A stretch of 64,000 bases of DNA from Cordia subcordata (taxonomy: Eukaryota > Streptophyta > Magnoliopsida > Boraginales > Cordiaceae): the NCBI GenBank assembly GCA_028554755.1, contig JAPTOF010000006.1, forward strand, positions 5,001 through 69,000, given 5' to 3'. The notes beneath the pieces were generated by a model, which saw only the letters and a program-made list of their open reading frames with translations, was not told where the DNA came from and did not search any database. Below, one piece after another: positions 49,101-61,056 of the stretch (the stretch's first letter is position 1; every line of letters begins with the position of its first letter). The position numbers were made by a program, and so were the translations under genes.

Positions 49101-50781
49101 TGATGTTGATATTCGGCTCCCAATGCTTGTTTATGTCTCCCGTGAGAAGCGCCCTGGCTACGATCACAACAAAAAAGCAGGTGCCATGAATGCTCTGGTT
49201 CGAGCCTCTGCAATTATGTCTAATGGTCCTTTCATTCTTAATCTCGATTGCGACCACTACATCTATAACTCCCAGGCTATGAGGGAAGGAATGTGTTTCA
49301 TGATGGATAGAGGTGGTGACCGGATTTGCTATGTTCAGTTCCCTCAAAGATTTGAGGGTATTGACCCATCCGATCGCTATGCTAATCATAACACTGTCTT
49401 CTTTGATGGCAATATGAGGGCCCTTGATGGTTTACAGGGACCAGTCTATGTGGGAACCGGATGCCTCTTTAGAAGGATTGCGCTTTATGGCTTTGACCCA
49501 CCTCGCTATAAAGAAGACCATCCTGGCTGTTGCAGCTGTTGTTTTGGCCAGAGAAAAAAGCACATCTTAAATACCCCAGAAGAGAATCGTGCACTAAGAA
49601 TGGGTGATTCTGATGATGAAGAGATGAACCTGTCACTGGCTTCTGAGAAGTTTGGAAATTCATCATTTTTTATTGATACAATACCAGTGGCTGAATTTCA
49701 AGGTCGTCCTTTGGCAGATCATCCAGCTGTGAAGAATGGACGGCCTCCTGGTGCTCTTACCATTCCGAGGGAACTCCTTGATGCATCAATTGTTGCGGAG
49801 GCGATTAGTGTTATTTCCTGCTGGTACGAGGAGAAGACGGAATGGGGCCAATGTGTTGGATGGATCTATGGATCTGTTACAGAAGATGTTGTTACAGGAT
49901 ACAGAATGCACAACAGGGGATGGAAATCTGTTTATTGTGTGACAAAACGTGATGCATTTCGTGGGACTGCCCCTATCAATCTCACAGATAGACTCCACCA
50001 GGTGCTTAGGTGGGCAACCGGTTCCGTTGAGATATTCTTCTCCAGGAACAATGCTCTGCTGGCTAGCTCGAGAATGAAGTTATTGCAGAGGATTGCATAC
50101 CTAAATGTTGGAATTTATCCTTTCACATCCCTCTTCCTAATTGTCTACTGTTTTCTTCCTGCGCTCTCTCTCTTCTCTGGCCAGTTCATTGTTCAGACCC
50201 TCAATGTTACTTTCCTTGTTTATCTCTTGATAATCTCTATTACCCTCTGCTTGCTTGCAATTCTGGAGATCAGGTGGTCAGGCATTGAGCTTGAGGAGTG
50301 GTGGAGAAATGAGCAGTTTTGGTTGATAGGGGGTACCAGTGCCCACTTGGCTGCCGTGCTTCAGGGATTGCTCAAAGTTGTGGCTGGAATCGAGATATCT
50401 TTTACCTTGACTTCTAAATCGGCTGGTGATGATGATGATGATGAGTTTGTTGATCTCTATATTGTGAAATGGACATCCCTCATGATTCCACCTATCACAA
50501 TCATGATGGTCAACCTGATTGCTATAGCTGTTGGGTTTAGCCGTACAATATATAGTGTTATACCACAGTGGAGCCGTCTCATAGGTGGTGTTTTCTTCAG
50601 TTTCTGGGTGTTAGCACATCTCTATCCATTCGCAAAAGGGCTCATGGGCAGAAGAGGGAGGACACCCTCCATTGTTTTTGTATGGTCGGGGCTTATTGCA
50701 ATTACCATATCCCTTCTCTGGGTAGCAATCAATCCTCCAGCTGGCACCAACCAAATTGGAGGTTCTTTCCAGTTTCCTTGA
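46165..50781 (+). CDS. CSLD3: Cellulose synthase-like D protein (CSLD2/CSLD3 type)
   Basis: Exons 46165-47030, 48101-48908 and 49030-50781; 1,141 residues, close to the roughly 1,145 of Arabidopsis CSLD3. CSLDs are processive family-2 glycosyltransferases that make beta-1,4-linked wall glucan in tip-growing cells; loss of CSLD3 (KOJAK) breaks root hairs. Seen: the CSLD N-terminus ([29 protein letters not shown]); a RING-type zinc region of about 50 residues ([10 protein letters not shown] ... [11 protein letters not shown] ... CPGCKE); two membrane helices at the start of exon 2; the catalytic set SDDGG, LDCDHY, VTEDV and QVLRW; then six helices and the end [12 protein letters not shown]. All catalytic motifs are intact. 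Two introns are usual for the clade. Arabidopsis CSLD3 (At3g03050) and CSLD2 (At5g16910) are a duplicate pair in the syntenic blocks, so the symbol could be either. Confidence 0.95.
47253..47346 (+). repeat. 47-base tandem duplication in CSLD intron 1
   Basis: The unit starting tggacctaatcattgaccaa is present twice (47253-47299 and 47300-47346), differing by one base (aaacat versus aaacgt). A recent duplication inside the intron, with no effect on splice sites. Confidence 0.9.
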
Positions 50782-51673
50782 TTGAAATTTGAATTGTTCG
50801 CTGTCATTCTTTAATCGGAAGTGTATGCTCCAGCAGCCCAGCTACAATTATGGCAAAGCAGAGAGAAAGTTGGAACTAATGTCGCCCTTTACTTCACCTA
50901 CTTGGTTGTAGCTGGCAGCTGCCAACATCCTGCATGTATCAATAATTTTTTTTTTTTTTCCAGCATCATTGGACCACAACTTAGCAACCCGAGTAAGATC
51001 AAAGGGTTATATATAGAGGGGAAGCAATTTCTTTTATAGTTGTTATACCTTATTTATTAATTGTTTGCTATTTCTACATAGGTTTTAAGTTGTTAGATCG
51101 ATAATCTCTCTCTTGTGCAGTTCAATGTGTTTCTTTGCAGGCATATATGAGAAAGGAAAATTTGAAGAACAAAATGCATGGAGACCGAAGTCAATCAAAA
51201 GAAAATAATCTATTTAGTTATTCAAACCTGAGGAAAGGGTTTTGGTGAAACTGATGAGTATATAACTAGCTAAGCTCGGTTATTATATACTCATCAGTTT
51301 CAATTTGTAAAGTTGTGAGTAGTAGTACTGATGGATTGGAGGAGAGATGTGTTAATTAAAGTCAGATGACATAACATGAAGGTTTGTTTTGGTACTCAGT
51401 CTCAGAGCTTACGGTCTGTACCTATTATACCATCAGCAGATGAAAAGGATAACTCTTAAAAAGAAAGAAATAAGAAAAGAAGAGTAAAAAATTATTCCTA
51501 GCTGCAGTTCATGCAGAAGGGATGAAGGGTAGTAGTTAAGTCAGCAAGTGTGCATGTCGAAGCTAACTCCAACTTAACAAGGCGTAATTCCAGTACTTGC
51601 AGCAGAGTCCATAATTATATTCTCTCGATAATATACACCTGAGCATCACCAAGTCAATAATAGTGCCTGCAGC
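50782..51673. other. Region between CSLD and the FAS1 gene
   Basis: CSLD 3' UTR followed by the upstream region of the FAS1 gene. Contains the perfect short hairpin at 51247-51301. No other gene. Confidence 0.55.
51247..51301. repeat. Perfect 19-bp inverted repeat with a 17-base loop
   Basis: Left arm 51247-51265 (gaaactgatgagtatataa) and right arm 51283-51301 (ttatatactcatcagtttc) are exact reverse complements around 17 bases. It could be a small MITE remnant or an RNA hairpin in the CSLD 3' region. It is about 470 bases after the CSLD stop. Confidence 0.9.
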
Positions 51674-52537
51674 ATGGCGAATTACATGACCTTGCTAGCT
51701 GATCTTGTGCTACTAATTGTCGTTGTCATCTCATCATCGTCTGCCTGTAGAGCCACAGACAATGATGATGATAGTAGTAGCGGTAATAATGGTAGTAATA
51801 TTCCCTCCACGAGAAACCAAGACATGGTGGGTGCAATAGAAGAGATGCAGAGGGCCAACTACTTCACCTTTGTGATGCTGCTAAACATGGCCCCTGCAAA
51901 TGTTATTCAAGGCAACGTGACTTTCCTGATGCCCAGGGACCGCACCCTTGCAAACGCCATCATTCCTGAAAACGCGGTCGTTGATTTCTTGCTTCGTCAT
52001 TCCATCCCTTCGCCGTTGCTGTTTGATCATCTGCAGCACATTCCAACGGGTTCTCTACTACCAACATCATCGTCGACCACGCCTCCTCGACTCATGCTTA
52101 AAGTTACAAACCATGGACGAAAACATTTCTTTCTTAGCAACGCCCGAATAGTTAGCCCCAATATCTGTACCAGAGGCTCTTCCATCAGATGTCATGGCAT
52201 AGATGAAGTGCTGCACCCCACAACTGTACTGCAGCCTCCTATGATCCCACCTTCTTGCCCAAATAATAATGGTACAACTCCTCCTCTTCTTCCTCCTCCT
52301 CTTCTTCCTCCTCCTCCTCCAGCAGCTCCACTGATAGCACCACTCCCCTCACCCTCACCCTCACCCTCCCCTTCATTTTCCAGTGATGTTAACTCAAACC
52401 CCGACGTTACTGCAGCACCACCGCCAGCCGATGTCAGTCAACACATATCGGGATCTGACCACCTGCATAATTATGCAGGATTGCTTGAAATGGCAACAAC
52501 ATGTCTGATGCTGATGCTAGTAAAATTGTGTTTGTAG
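51674..52537 (+). CDS. Fasciclin (FAS1) domain arabinogalactan-like protein
   Basis: Single exon, 287 residues. FAS1 proteins are extracellular adhesion-type proteins, often glycosylated and GPI-anchored. Seen: a signal peptide (MTLLADLVLLIVVVISSSSA); an acidic/serine-rich spacer; one FAS1 domain from about residue 50 to 180 with NVTFLMPRDRTLANAI (the TxFAPxD-like first motif) and KHFFLSNARIVSPNICTRGS leading to IDEVLHP (the second motif). A proline-rich region follows (PPLLPPPLLPPPPPAAP; PSPSPSPS), a likely hydroxyproline O-glycosylation substrate, then a hydrophobic C-terminus (TTCLMLMLVKLCL) that could direct GPI anchoring. The domain is at the diverged end of the family. I recall a fasciclin-like gene, At5g16920, directly next to CSLD2 in Arabidopsis, the same neighbour pair. 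Confidence 0.85.
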   Translation: MANYMTLLADLVLLIVVVISSSSACRATDNDDDSSSGNNGSNIPSTRNQDMVGAIEEMQRANYFTFVMLLNMAPANVIQGNVTFLMPRDRTLANAIIPENAVVDFLLRHSIPSPLLFDHLQHIPTGSLLPTSSSTTPPRLMLKVTNHGRKHFFLSNARIVSPNICTRGSSIRCHGIDEVLHPTTVLQPPMIPPSCPNNNGTTPPLLPPPLLPPPPPAAPLIAPLPSPSPSPSPSFSSDVNSNPDVTAAPPPADVSQHISGSDHLHNYAGLLEMATTCLMLMLVKLCL

Positions 52538-53009
52538 TGTCAATATTGAGATTAGGATTTAAGAATAGAATATCCCAAATGATCTAATGATGTTTATAAG
52601 TGTTGATGAGCCAACATACATACATACATACATACACACACACGCATATATATATATATATATGCATATCATGATTGCTTAGATTTCAGTTATTTGAGAC
52701 ATAATATGTGTCTTAATTTCTTGTAAAGGCGAGTGTGTCGATCTGTACGTACACTTCTAATTGACAATTGATAGTATACACCGCGAAAGTGACAGTACAT
52801 ATTTCTTTTCTCTCAGCAGGAAATCTCCTGTTGAACTGCAAAATCCAATATGCATTTACTCGTGAAATGCATTACCCTTCTCGTCGTCGTCGTCTAATGC
52901 AAAAATTATATATACAGTTATTGTAAGGGAGTTGGAAGAAGAAGAGAGAGTGGGCTTACACAGCCACCAATGCCCTCTCCAAAACCATGCATACTAATTA
53001 GATTTGCAT

Positions 53010-53043
53010 ATATATCTATATATATATATATATATATATATAT
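53010..53043. repeat. (TA)n microsatellite
   Basis: Alternating TA run. A comparable run at 54319-54352 lies about 1.3 kb away. Confidence 0.9.
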
Positions 53044-54315
53044 GGGGCTATTGTTTAGATCAGTATTGTTCATAAATAATATAATATTTATAATCCATCT
53101 ATGAGAGGGGGTTCATTTTGTTCCCGTTGGAATGATAAAAGGGCTGCTTAACTCAATAGTAGATTATTGTTTTCTTACCCTATTTTCTCTACAAAATACC
53201 AAATGAAATAGAAGGTTTAGAAAGAATATAATGAAATTCTTTGATTGCTTATTCCCAAGGCAAAGGAATGATCCATTTTTTATTTGACTGACGTGGGCCA
53301 ACAAACAATTAATTATAACAAAAATGATATAAAATTATAACAAATATATAATATTTTAAACTTAATATAATAATTAAAATGTAAGAAAGAAACGACGTCT
53401 TTTTTATTCGAAATGTCTAGTGATCTTCAACCAATTATGTGCTTCAATATAATTCCAGAGAGTAAGCACTGTAGCCTCTTTCCAACACTCAACAGCTTAA
53501 TCGAACCAAGCCTCCACAATTTTAGAATCTCCTTGGAAAATGCAACATTTTTGTTACTTCACCAACAATCAAGAAAAGAAAATATGACAAGTATGCTAAT
53601 CAATAAGATTGATGAAGTAGCAATTAATGCAAAAACAACCAATTGGAAAGCAAGAGTCAAGCTTTTAATCCTCCACGCTACCAACAAATGAATTATACCA
53701 TTTGATTCCTCCATCAAAAATTTGTAATAAAGTACATCATTGAGAGATTTTACTTCAATATGAATCCATTGATTCTATATAATTTATTACTACCCCTTTT
53801 ACCTTACCGTTTTTTTTATGGTTGAGGGTGAGCGAATTTTATGATCCAACAGCAAGTTTTCGTGATATTCTCCTAATAGTTGTTCCAACTCGGTGATTAA
53901 TTTGTATGACCTGCAAGAGACTTCTTTACCGATTTCTTTTATTCCAAAATTTTTTTTTTTAACTTTTTGACCATTAAGATCGGTTAGAATTGCATTGACT
54001 AACTCTTGATAATCAGTATATGAAAGAAGGATACTATGAAATCGGCTAATGCTTTTTGGCAACTATCTGGCATTGGGTATATTGAGATCCAAAAATATTT
54101 TACAATGAATATACAAGAAAACCTTCTTTGGATTTGCCAAGAACTTTGAAATTCATTTATTTCTTTTAGGGTGGCTTGCTTGAGTTTTGGTGCATTTTAT
54201 GAAAGTTTTGTTGTTGAGAACTCGAAAACTAAAATGGAGAGAAATTTTCTATTTTTTAGTGATAGATTCTATAAGAATTGGACAATCCTATTTGGCCAAA
54301 CATCTAGCAACAAAC

Positions 54316-54318
<3 letters not shown>

Positions 54319-54352
<34 letters not shown>
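54319..54352. repeat. (TA)n microsatellite
   Basis: Alternating TA run. Reads as a poly Ile-Tyr peptide in two frames, which is an artefact. Confidence 0.9.
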
Positions 54353-54356
<4 letters not shown>

Positions 54357-54683
54357 TGAACCAAAATTGACCTACAATAAACATTGGAATCCATACATTG
54401 TTGTCATTTGGGTTAAAGTGCTACACAGTTAGCGGGTTAACGGAATGAACAGATCTAAACAAACAGGAGTATAAAAAGTTCGGACTATAAAGAATTCTTG
54501 TCCGTCCATTCGTTGCCTGGTATCGCAGCTCTCTTCTTCAGACTATTTTACCTGTGCAGATTTCTTTCCTTTTTTTTTCTTTATTCTTCTTTTCTTTTTG
54601 GCATTTATTATACCATTCAATTCTACCGCTCCACAAGATTAGACCGACCATCTCAACTGCATTAATTAACCAATGTTGATACG

Positions 54684-57600
54684 TCAGAGTTTTCTGCCAA
54701 CTTCAAGTTTCTCCAAGAATGGGGTTCCAGTATCATGCATAGACCTTAATGTCTCTTCCGCTCTGAGAACCATCCCTGCTGACCTATAAAGATGTACAGC
54801 CGCACTCATGATATACCTGTCTGCTTCAACACTTCCCCTAATTCTTTCAAAGAAACAGATGCCTTCTTCCACATATCCATAGTCCACATATCCTCTGAGC
54901 ATAGCCCGATTAGAACCGAGGTCAGGCACTAATCCACTTGTCATAAGTTCCTTATGATAGATCCTGTCAGCTTTTTCTATTTCACCTGCTTTTGCATAAG
55001 CTAATAGCAGTTCGTTAAAATGAGCGCAGGAAATGGGAACCCCCGCTTCCCGCATCAGTCTAATAACATTTTCTGCTTCAGAATATCTCAATCCCTCTGT
55101 ATAAGCTCGGATAAGGGAAAGATAGGTGGAGGAGTCAGGTAAACAGCCATCCTGTTGCATTCTCTGGAAAAGTTCTGCTGCTTCGTGATAAAGTCCATCA
55201 GCCCCATACACACCAATTAAGATATTGTAGCTTACCTGCACATGCCCAGACAAATATAAATACTGCCATATCTTGGAAAACGGTTACGGTTAGCATCTAA
55301 TTTTTTCCCTGCAACCCGTATGCTTAGGAGTTACTGCATATTAAGTGCAATCGGCACCCGGCCAAAAGAGCACAACTGGTCTACCAAGATAAAAATGCTA
55401 CAAGACTGAATATATGAGAGTCATTACCAAGAGAAAATGCTATAATACTGAATATCTCATAGTCTCAATAGAAAAAAGAGAGTTCCAGTCTTGATGCCTT
55501 TAACTACAAATTTACAAGGTGTAGATAACCCACAAAAGCTGCACCCAATTTATACTCCACACAATAAATCACACAGCTAAAATGACTGACACGTAGCTGA
55601 ACAATCAACAAACTCTAGACCAATTCGTGCATTTATTGAGGGTAGCTGGACTTCTTTTTAATTTGGAGTATTTGTTCACATACCTTGCCAGGTTTTATCC
55701 CTTCTTTCTGCATCTCGTCAAAGAGATGTGAAGCTTCACTAACCTTACCTATATTTGCAGTAAAAGAACATGAAGAAAAAATGTTACCGTGAAGCAATGA
55801 GAAGGGACTTTTGGAGATTAAGGAGACTGTGGAAAATATATAAAACAAAAAATATAGAGAGAAAATATGAAAATATGAAAGTATTGAAGATGATTAGAGC
55901 CACCACCAGCAGTGGCTCTAGAAGAGAAATACTCATAAAGGCTACATTGTAAATTGTTGATATATCATGAATACAATAGAAGAGCCTATTTATAGGCATG
56001 ATAACTTGGTGAGCAAGATTAGAAGCTGAACTAATAAGGTAACTAGAATTCTAAGGAAACTAAAATAATAAGAAAACCAATTTGACTAATTACCTAATCT
56101 AGACTATTGCCTAATTTAATACCATAAGATAAGAAAATACATTAATAACTAAAATATTCTTCAACAAAGACAATTAAAAATGCTGCTACAGTTAAATTTT
56201 TTGAAAATATAAGAAGATTTTTGAGCTAAGTCCAAAAGATCAAGAGTGTCTACTTTCTTCGTACCTTAGACTTGCACGCCAAGAAATATAAACCTTATTG
56301 CTTCAGTTTTTGTAAGCAAACTCCAGAATCAATGAGATTAGAAATTACGGCTAAATATTGTGTTTGGGATTGAGATAGAGACCACTATACCACTCTTCTC
56401 TATTTAATCTTATATGGATAGATAAGATTACCAGCCTTTCCATAATAGCAAATTAAATTGGTGTATGCCTTCTCATCCACATGCATGCCCATACTTCGTG
56501 CCGTATTAAAAATTTCCACAGCTTTATCCAGGTTTCGGCATCGCCCATAAACACTGCAAAAAAACTTCAAGTCATTCCTGAACAAATGATTTCCTTTTAC
56601 TTCTCATAACATTTAGAGAATCAAAATCGAAGTTCAACCTGATCATAGTGTTATACGTCTGAATTGAAGGAGCAACTTCATAAGAAAGCATGCGGTTGAA
56701 AATGCTGGATGCGAAATGCAATTTACCTATACCACAGATATCACTAGATATTTCCAATGTCTTCAGCATTAATTCTGTACCGGAAAACAAGTGTGTGAAA
56801 AACCAACCTGCTTCTAGCATTGCCTTGATAAAAGTATTATAAGCAACAGTATCAAGCTCCACATTGAGCCGAAAACTATTATGGATAACTTCCTCCGCAT
56901 AACGATGTTTGCCTGTAAGTGCTTTCAAATCAGTACTCAAATTCATAAAACAAAAATCTCATTCAGATCAGCAGCCAGTATACTTCATTCCCTGTGCTTC
57001 TTCACTTTCATAAGCGAAGTTACGCATACCCAAATGATAGCTTATAAACCCACTGCAACCTCAATCAATTGCTGGTATGAGACACAAAACCGAAGTGGCC
57101 AAAGTACTTTCAATTTTAGAGGGCCAGATAATAATGATAATAGCTCTCATTGCATGCTATGTAAGAGTTTGAACAGTTCCCACTTAGAGTTAATTATAGT
57201 TGACAAAAGCCTTCTCCTCTAAAGATTTCTACTTTTTTAAAAAAATTAAAGAAAAAGAAGTTAAGCAAAGGAGAAGGAGCAGGCATGATATTGATAGAGG
57301 CATGATATTGATAGAGGAAAGTGCCTTCTTATTAGAGAACATTCCAAGCATGAGTATCAACCATGCTTACTGGAGTTAGTCAGAGTATTCACAAGCATGC
57401 TGACGGCAACGGGACCCAGATCATGGCCTTTCTCAGCTTCTTCTTTGTAAAACAAATATCCCTCGTATTCTTTTCCCCATTTGCAGTAAGCCTCCATCAT
57501 CGCAGTATATAGGCTTTTCTTGGTAGAAGAAGAATCTACCATAGCTGCAAAGACCTGTTGAGCTTGTTTCAGCCTTCGATGATTTGCATATAAACTGATC

Positions 57601-60438
57601 ATTGATGCACATGCAGCATCACCTGGTCTACTACCTAGCTTAATCAATAACCCATAAAGATATTCAGCTCTTGACAATTCACCTACAAGCAGAAATTTGT
57701 GTCAACTCCTAGGATAGACCAAGCATTCATAAATTTGTTAACTTGACAGAAAGTAAAAGGGCATTAACAAAATTTATTTATCAAAGCCAGTAATTGATGT
57801 GCAACTCTTATTAATAGTTTCCTTGCCTTCTTTGGCTAATTTGCGAAGAAGTTGACTGGCCACTGATTGGCCATTTGCTTTTGCAAGCAACAATTTCAGT
57901 TTTTCCTGAGTCCTCTTGCCATTTCCTTCGCCCAAACATAAGATAAGCATCAACTCAAAAGCCGCTGTACCTGGTTGGTCCAAAGACAGATGATAGCACC
58001 CTCCATCCATAGCCATCAATAATGCCTGAAAGAAGGCACTATCCTCAAGTTTTTTGTTAGTTCTTAACTCTTGCAATAACAGGTCAATATCTCTTTGCAT
58101 TCCCTCCTTGCAGTAGAGCTTCATCACCAATTTCAGAAACTCTTCGTCAAATTCTAATTGATCTTTTCTTAACTGGAGAACAAAGTCTCGTGCCTTTTCA
58201 GTCAAATGAAGTGTCATATACAAATTGAGCATATCAGTGCAGGAGCCACAATCAGGACTCCCAGTTTTTGATAGAGCCTGAAATGTAGATTCAGCTGATG
58301 CTAAATCTTTCTTTACAACATAGCATTGCAACAGGATAACAAGAGCAAACCTTGATAATAGGATGTTTTTGGACTTCATTTGTTCAATAATCACCAAAGC
58401 TTTCTCAACATTTCCAGAAGTCAGATGGACTCGGGCCATTGTTGTGTATGTTTTTTCATCTTGGAGAAGGCCCAATTTCGCAATCTCATTAAAAGTCCTT
58501 TCTGCATCCTCGTAAAGACCAAGTTTCCCGTATATCCTGACAAGCAAGCCATAGATGACTTCATCTGCAGCAATCCCAAATCTTTCCATTTCAGAGAAAA
58601 GGGAAAGGGCTTTAGAATAATCACCATCTTTATAATACAATGTCAGAAGTGAAGCACAAGTAAAGTCACTGGGAACTATTCCTCGTGACCTCATGTCTTC
58701 ATATAGCCAGAAGGCTTTGTCACGGTCACCATTTTTGGAACTTAAACTAATTAAAAGGCTATAAGTGGCCTCCTCAGGCAAGAAACCCAAATTCTTCATC
58801 TCATTAAAAGTCTTAAATGCTTCCTCAGTCATGCCTTCTTTAACTAGGGAGCCAATGACAACAGTATAGGTAAAGTGATTTGGAGCCACCTTACAATCAG
58901 TCATCTGGCTCCACATATATAACACATCTTGATGAAGCGGTTTCTTCTGCAAAGATGAGAGCATGAAATTGTAAACTGCAGTGGACAGAGTGATTCCTCT
59001 TTCTCGTACAGCAGAATAAAATGAAAGCATAGCCTTGTGGCGGCCCCATCTAGCATATGTGCATAACATGGTACCAGAAGCAACTTCATCTGGCTCACAC
59101 CCAACTTCAAGCATCTCCAAGAAAATCTGTTCAGCAAGCTTGATTTTCCCAACTTGGCCATACGCACGAAGTACAATGGTATACACAATAACACTAGGCC
59201 GGTAGCACAACTGTCCAAGCATAAATCTAAAGTTACACCAAATTAATATTTGCATTTTCTACAAAGAAAGTCAAGCAACTCTTTTCTAAGAATTGAAGGA
59301 GACATGCAATGGTCACAGCTTTTCAATTTCGAGAAACTCAGGACTTGCAGAAGATAAGCATGCCACCTGCCAGATGAAAACAGGCAAAATGGACGTAAAG
59401 TGAACTAGAACAAATGGAAGGATTGGAGCAGTGCCTCAGGGATGAGTATAGTGTATACATTTAAAATTGGTTATAAGCAATTTCTGTAAAAGGAAGGCAA
59501 CAGGAGGCACAGAAACACATGACGCAAGAAGAACAATTAGCAAAATACTCCATCCAAATGAAAGCAACAATGACGAGACACTCTTACGTTTTGTATCTTT
59601 GCTTATCCACAATTAAGAACAAATCAGAAAAAACATATAATAACTAAACTGTCTAAGACAATAGCTTATTTCAGCTCATATCCAGATTCCGTTAAATCAG
59701 TCAATTTCAATCAAAAGAAGACAACAAGATGTAGAGAAAGAGTATACTAAAACAAAAAATGCATATTTAACTTGTTCCAAAGACAAGAACTTTGATTAAA
59801 ATATATCAAAGCTAAGGTATACCACCTTCCTCTTCCTTGAGGGCCAAAAAGAATGCATTAAAACAAAAGGGAAAAAAAAAAAAACTGACCTGCAATTTCA
59901 TCCAAGCAAAAAAGTCAGAAACTTGTCTCCAACCCTTGAGCTCTTTCAACACAATACACATCTCCCTGAAAGTAAGCTTAGCAACAAAGGAAGCCATGAC
60001 TTGCCTCATATCATACGACCCCGAAGGCTTGGCAGAAAGACTGCGAACTTTCTTGATGGCGGCAACCACATGCTTAGCATACAAGTGGCCGTTCCTATCA
60101 TCTTGTAAGTATTGTAGCATTTGCTCAGGTGTCCTCTTAATCCACTTGGGGGTTTGTGCCTGGGAGCCCTGGTTACGTCTCAAGGCGCTCAAGTAGTGAG
60201 CTTTGGCTTTGATTATGCGGCGAGCGTTGTCGTCAGAGAGTGGGTTTTTGGGGTTTTTGGATTTGGGTTTTGGTTTGTTGAGGTTGTTGCCATCGCTGAG
60301 GGTCCATGGATCTGGTGAAATTGAGCTGCACCTTATTATTGTGTTTCGTTTTGGTTTGGGGGTTGTGGATGATGATGATGATGATGTAGTGTTGAGGGGG
60401 ATGGTGTTGTATAGGAAAGATGATTTTAGCGCTTCCAT
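54684..60438 (-). CDS. EMB976: P-class pentatricopeptide repeat protein, EMB976 type
   Basis: Eight inferred exons, minus strand 5' to 3': 60438-59890, 59210-57827, 57682-57371, 56912-56808, 56726-56639, 56553-56432, 55748-55684 and 55235-54684. They sum to 3,177 bases (1,058 residues) with consistent phase, near the roughly 1,040 of Arabidopsis EMB976 (At5g27270). Seen: a Ser/Thr-rich N-terminus suiting a plastid transit peptide; the family block NPLSDDNARRIIKAKAHYLS and LRRNQGSQAQTPKWIKRTPE; then tandem 35-residue PPR motifs (for example VYTIVLRAYGQVGKIKLAEQ) across exons 2-8. P-class PPR proteins bind organellar RNA; loss of EMB976 arrests embryos. The intron after exon 2 must use a GC donor (GAAG/gcaagg) to give EGELSRAEY. 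An LTR sits in the intron between exons 6 and 7. Start 60438 fits the family MEALK; an upstream in-frame ATG at 60471 exists. Not part of the syntenic block as I recall it. Confidence 0.92.
55782..56166 (-). mobile_element. Solo-LTR-like insertion in an intron of the EMB976-type gene
   Basis: On the minus strand the piece runs from TGTTGAAGAATATT (56166) to CTTCACGGTAACA (55782), 385 bases with TG...CA ends. It contains a TATA-like CCTATAAATAGGC word (about 55984-55999) and a short GAGCCAC/GTGGCTC palindrome. The flanking five bases (aaaaa, aagac) do not form a clean target duplication. No internal retroelement coding, primer site or second LTR was found, so solo LTR is the best reading; a Copia-type origin is a guess. 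Confidence 0.6.
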
Positions 60439-61017
60439 TTTGAAGTTTTGACAGTGAATGACTGTGGGCATTCAAGAGAGAAGATAATTTAGAAGCCGCC
60501 AGCTCTCTTTTTTTCTTTTTCTTTTTTTTTATATTCGATCTTCAATATTTAGAAAAATTACTGTACTTGTTTTTGTTGGGGTTGTGATTAAATATGTATA
60601 TTTTGTAGAAATTTGTTACTAATTAAATATGGTGTTTCTTTAAGTGTTATGCTCTATCACTGTTGTACTAATTTTTGTTTTTTGTTACAATTGTTATGTA
60701 CTTTTTGATTAAATTACTCTGATTTAACTATATATATCTTTTACTTTATCGATAAAATTCGTCCGTGACTAAAAAAAATGAAAATTTCCATATCGCAATT
60801 TGAAAATGATTTTGGGTGGTCTGAGTTCAAGCAATTATTAATTTTATTTAATTGAGGACAGGGGTTGACAAGGATTATAGACGACACCCGTTGAGTATAT
60901 GCACTGGACATCATCGTACCAACAAACTAGGGAGCAGGAAAGAACACGGATTTAGTTATTTTACATAACTAAAAATTAATTAATTAGTACCAAATCAAAT
61001 CGAGTCATATTCATTTC

Positions 61018-61055
<38 letters not shown>
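60439..61055. other. Upstream region of the EMB976-type gene
   Basis: Pyrimidine-rich leader-like sequence on + near 60500-60530, then AT-rich DNA, ending in a (TA)n run at 61024-61055 into which a Helitron is inserted. No gene. Confidence 0.5.

Positions 61056-61056
<1 letters not shown>

Larger units (their letters stand above)
52538..54683. other. Intergenic DNA with microsatellites and unassigned ORF remnants
   Basis: (CATA)n(CA)n(TA)n at 52614-52665, (TA)n at 53010-53043 and 54319-54352. Between the last two, two moderately long ORFs on opposite strands (53413-53691 +, 53799-54062 -) look gene-like in composition but match no family I know and lack clear exon signals. They may be transposon debris. 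The 3' UTR of the EMB976-type gene lies near 54600-54683. Confidence 0.4.

Noticed and set aside
51674..52537. Idea that the FAS1 gene is a pseudogene because its FAS1 motifs are diverged
   Set aside because: The frame is intact from signal peptide to a GPI-like tail and the proline-rich region is regular, which fits a functional diverged member.
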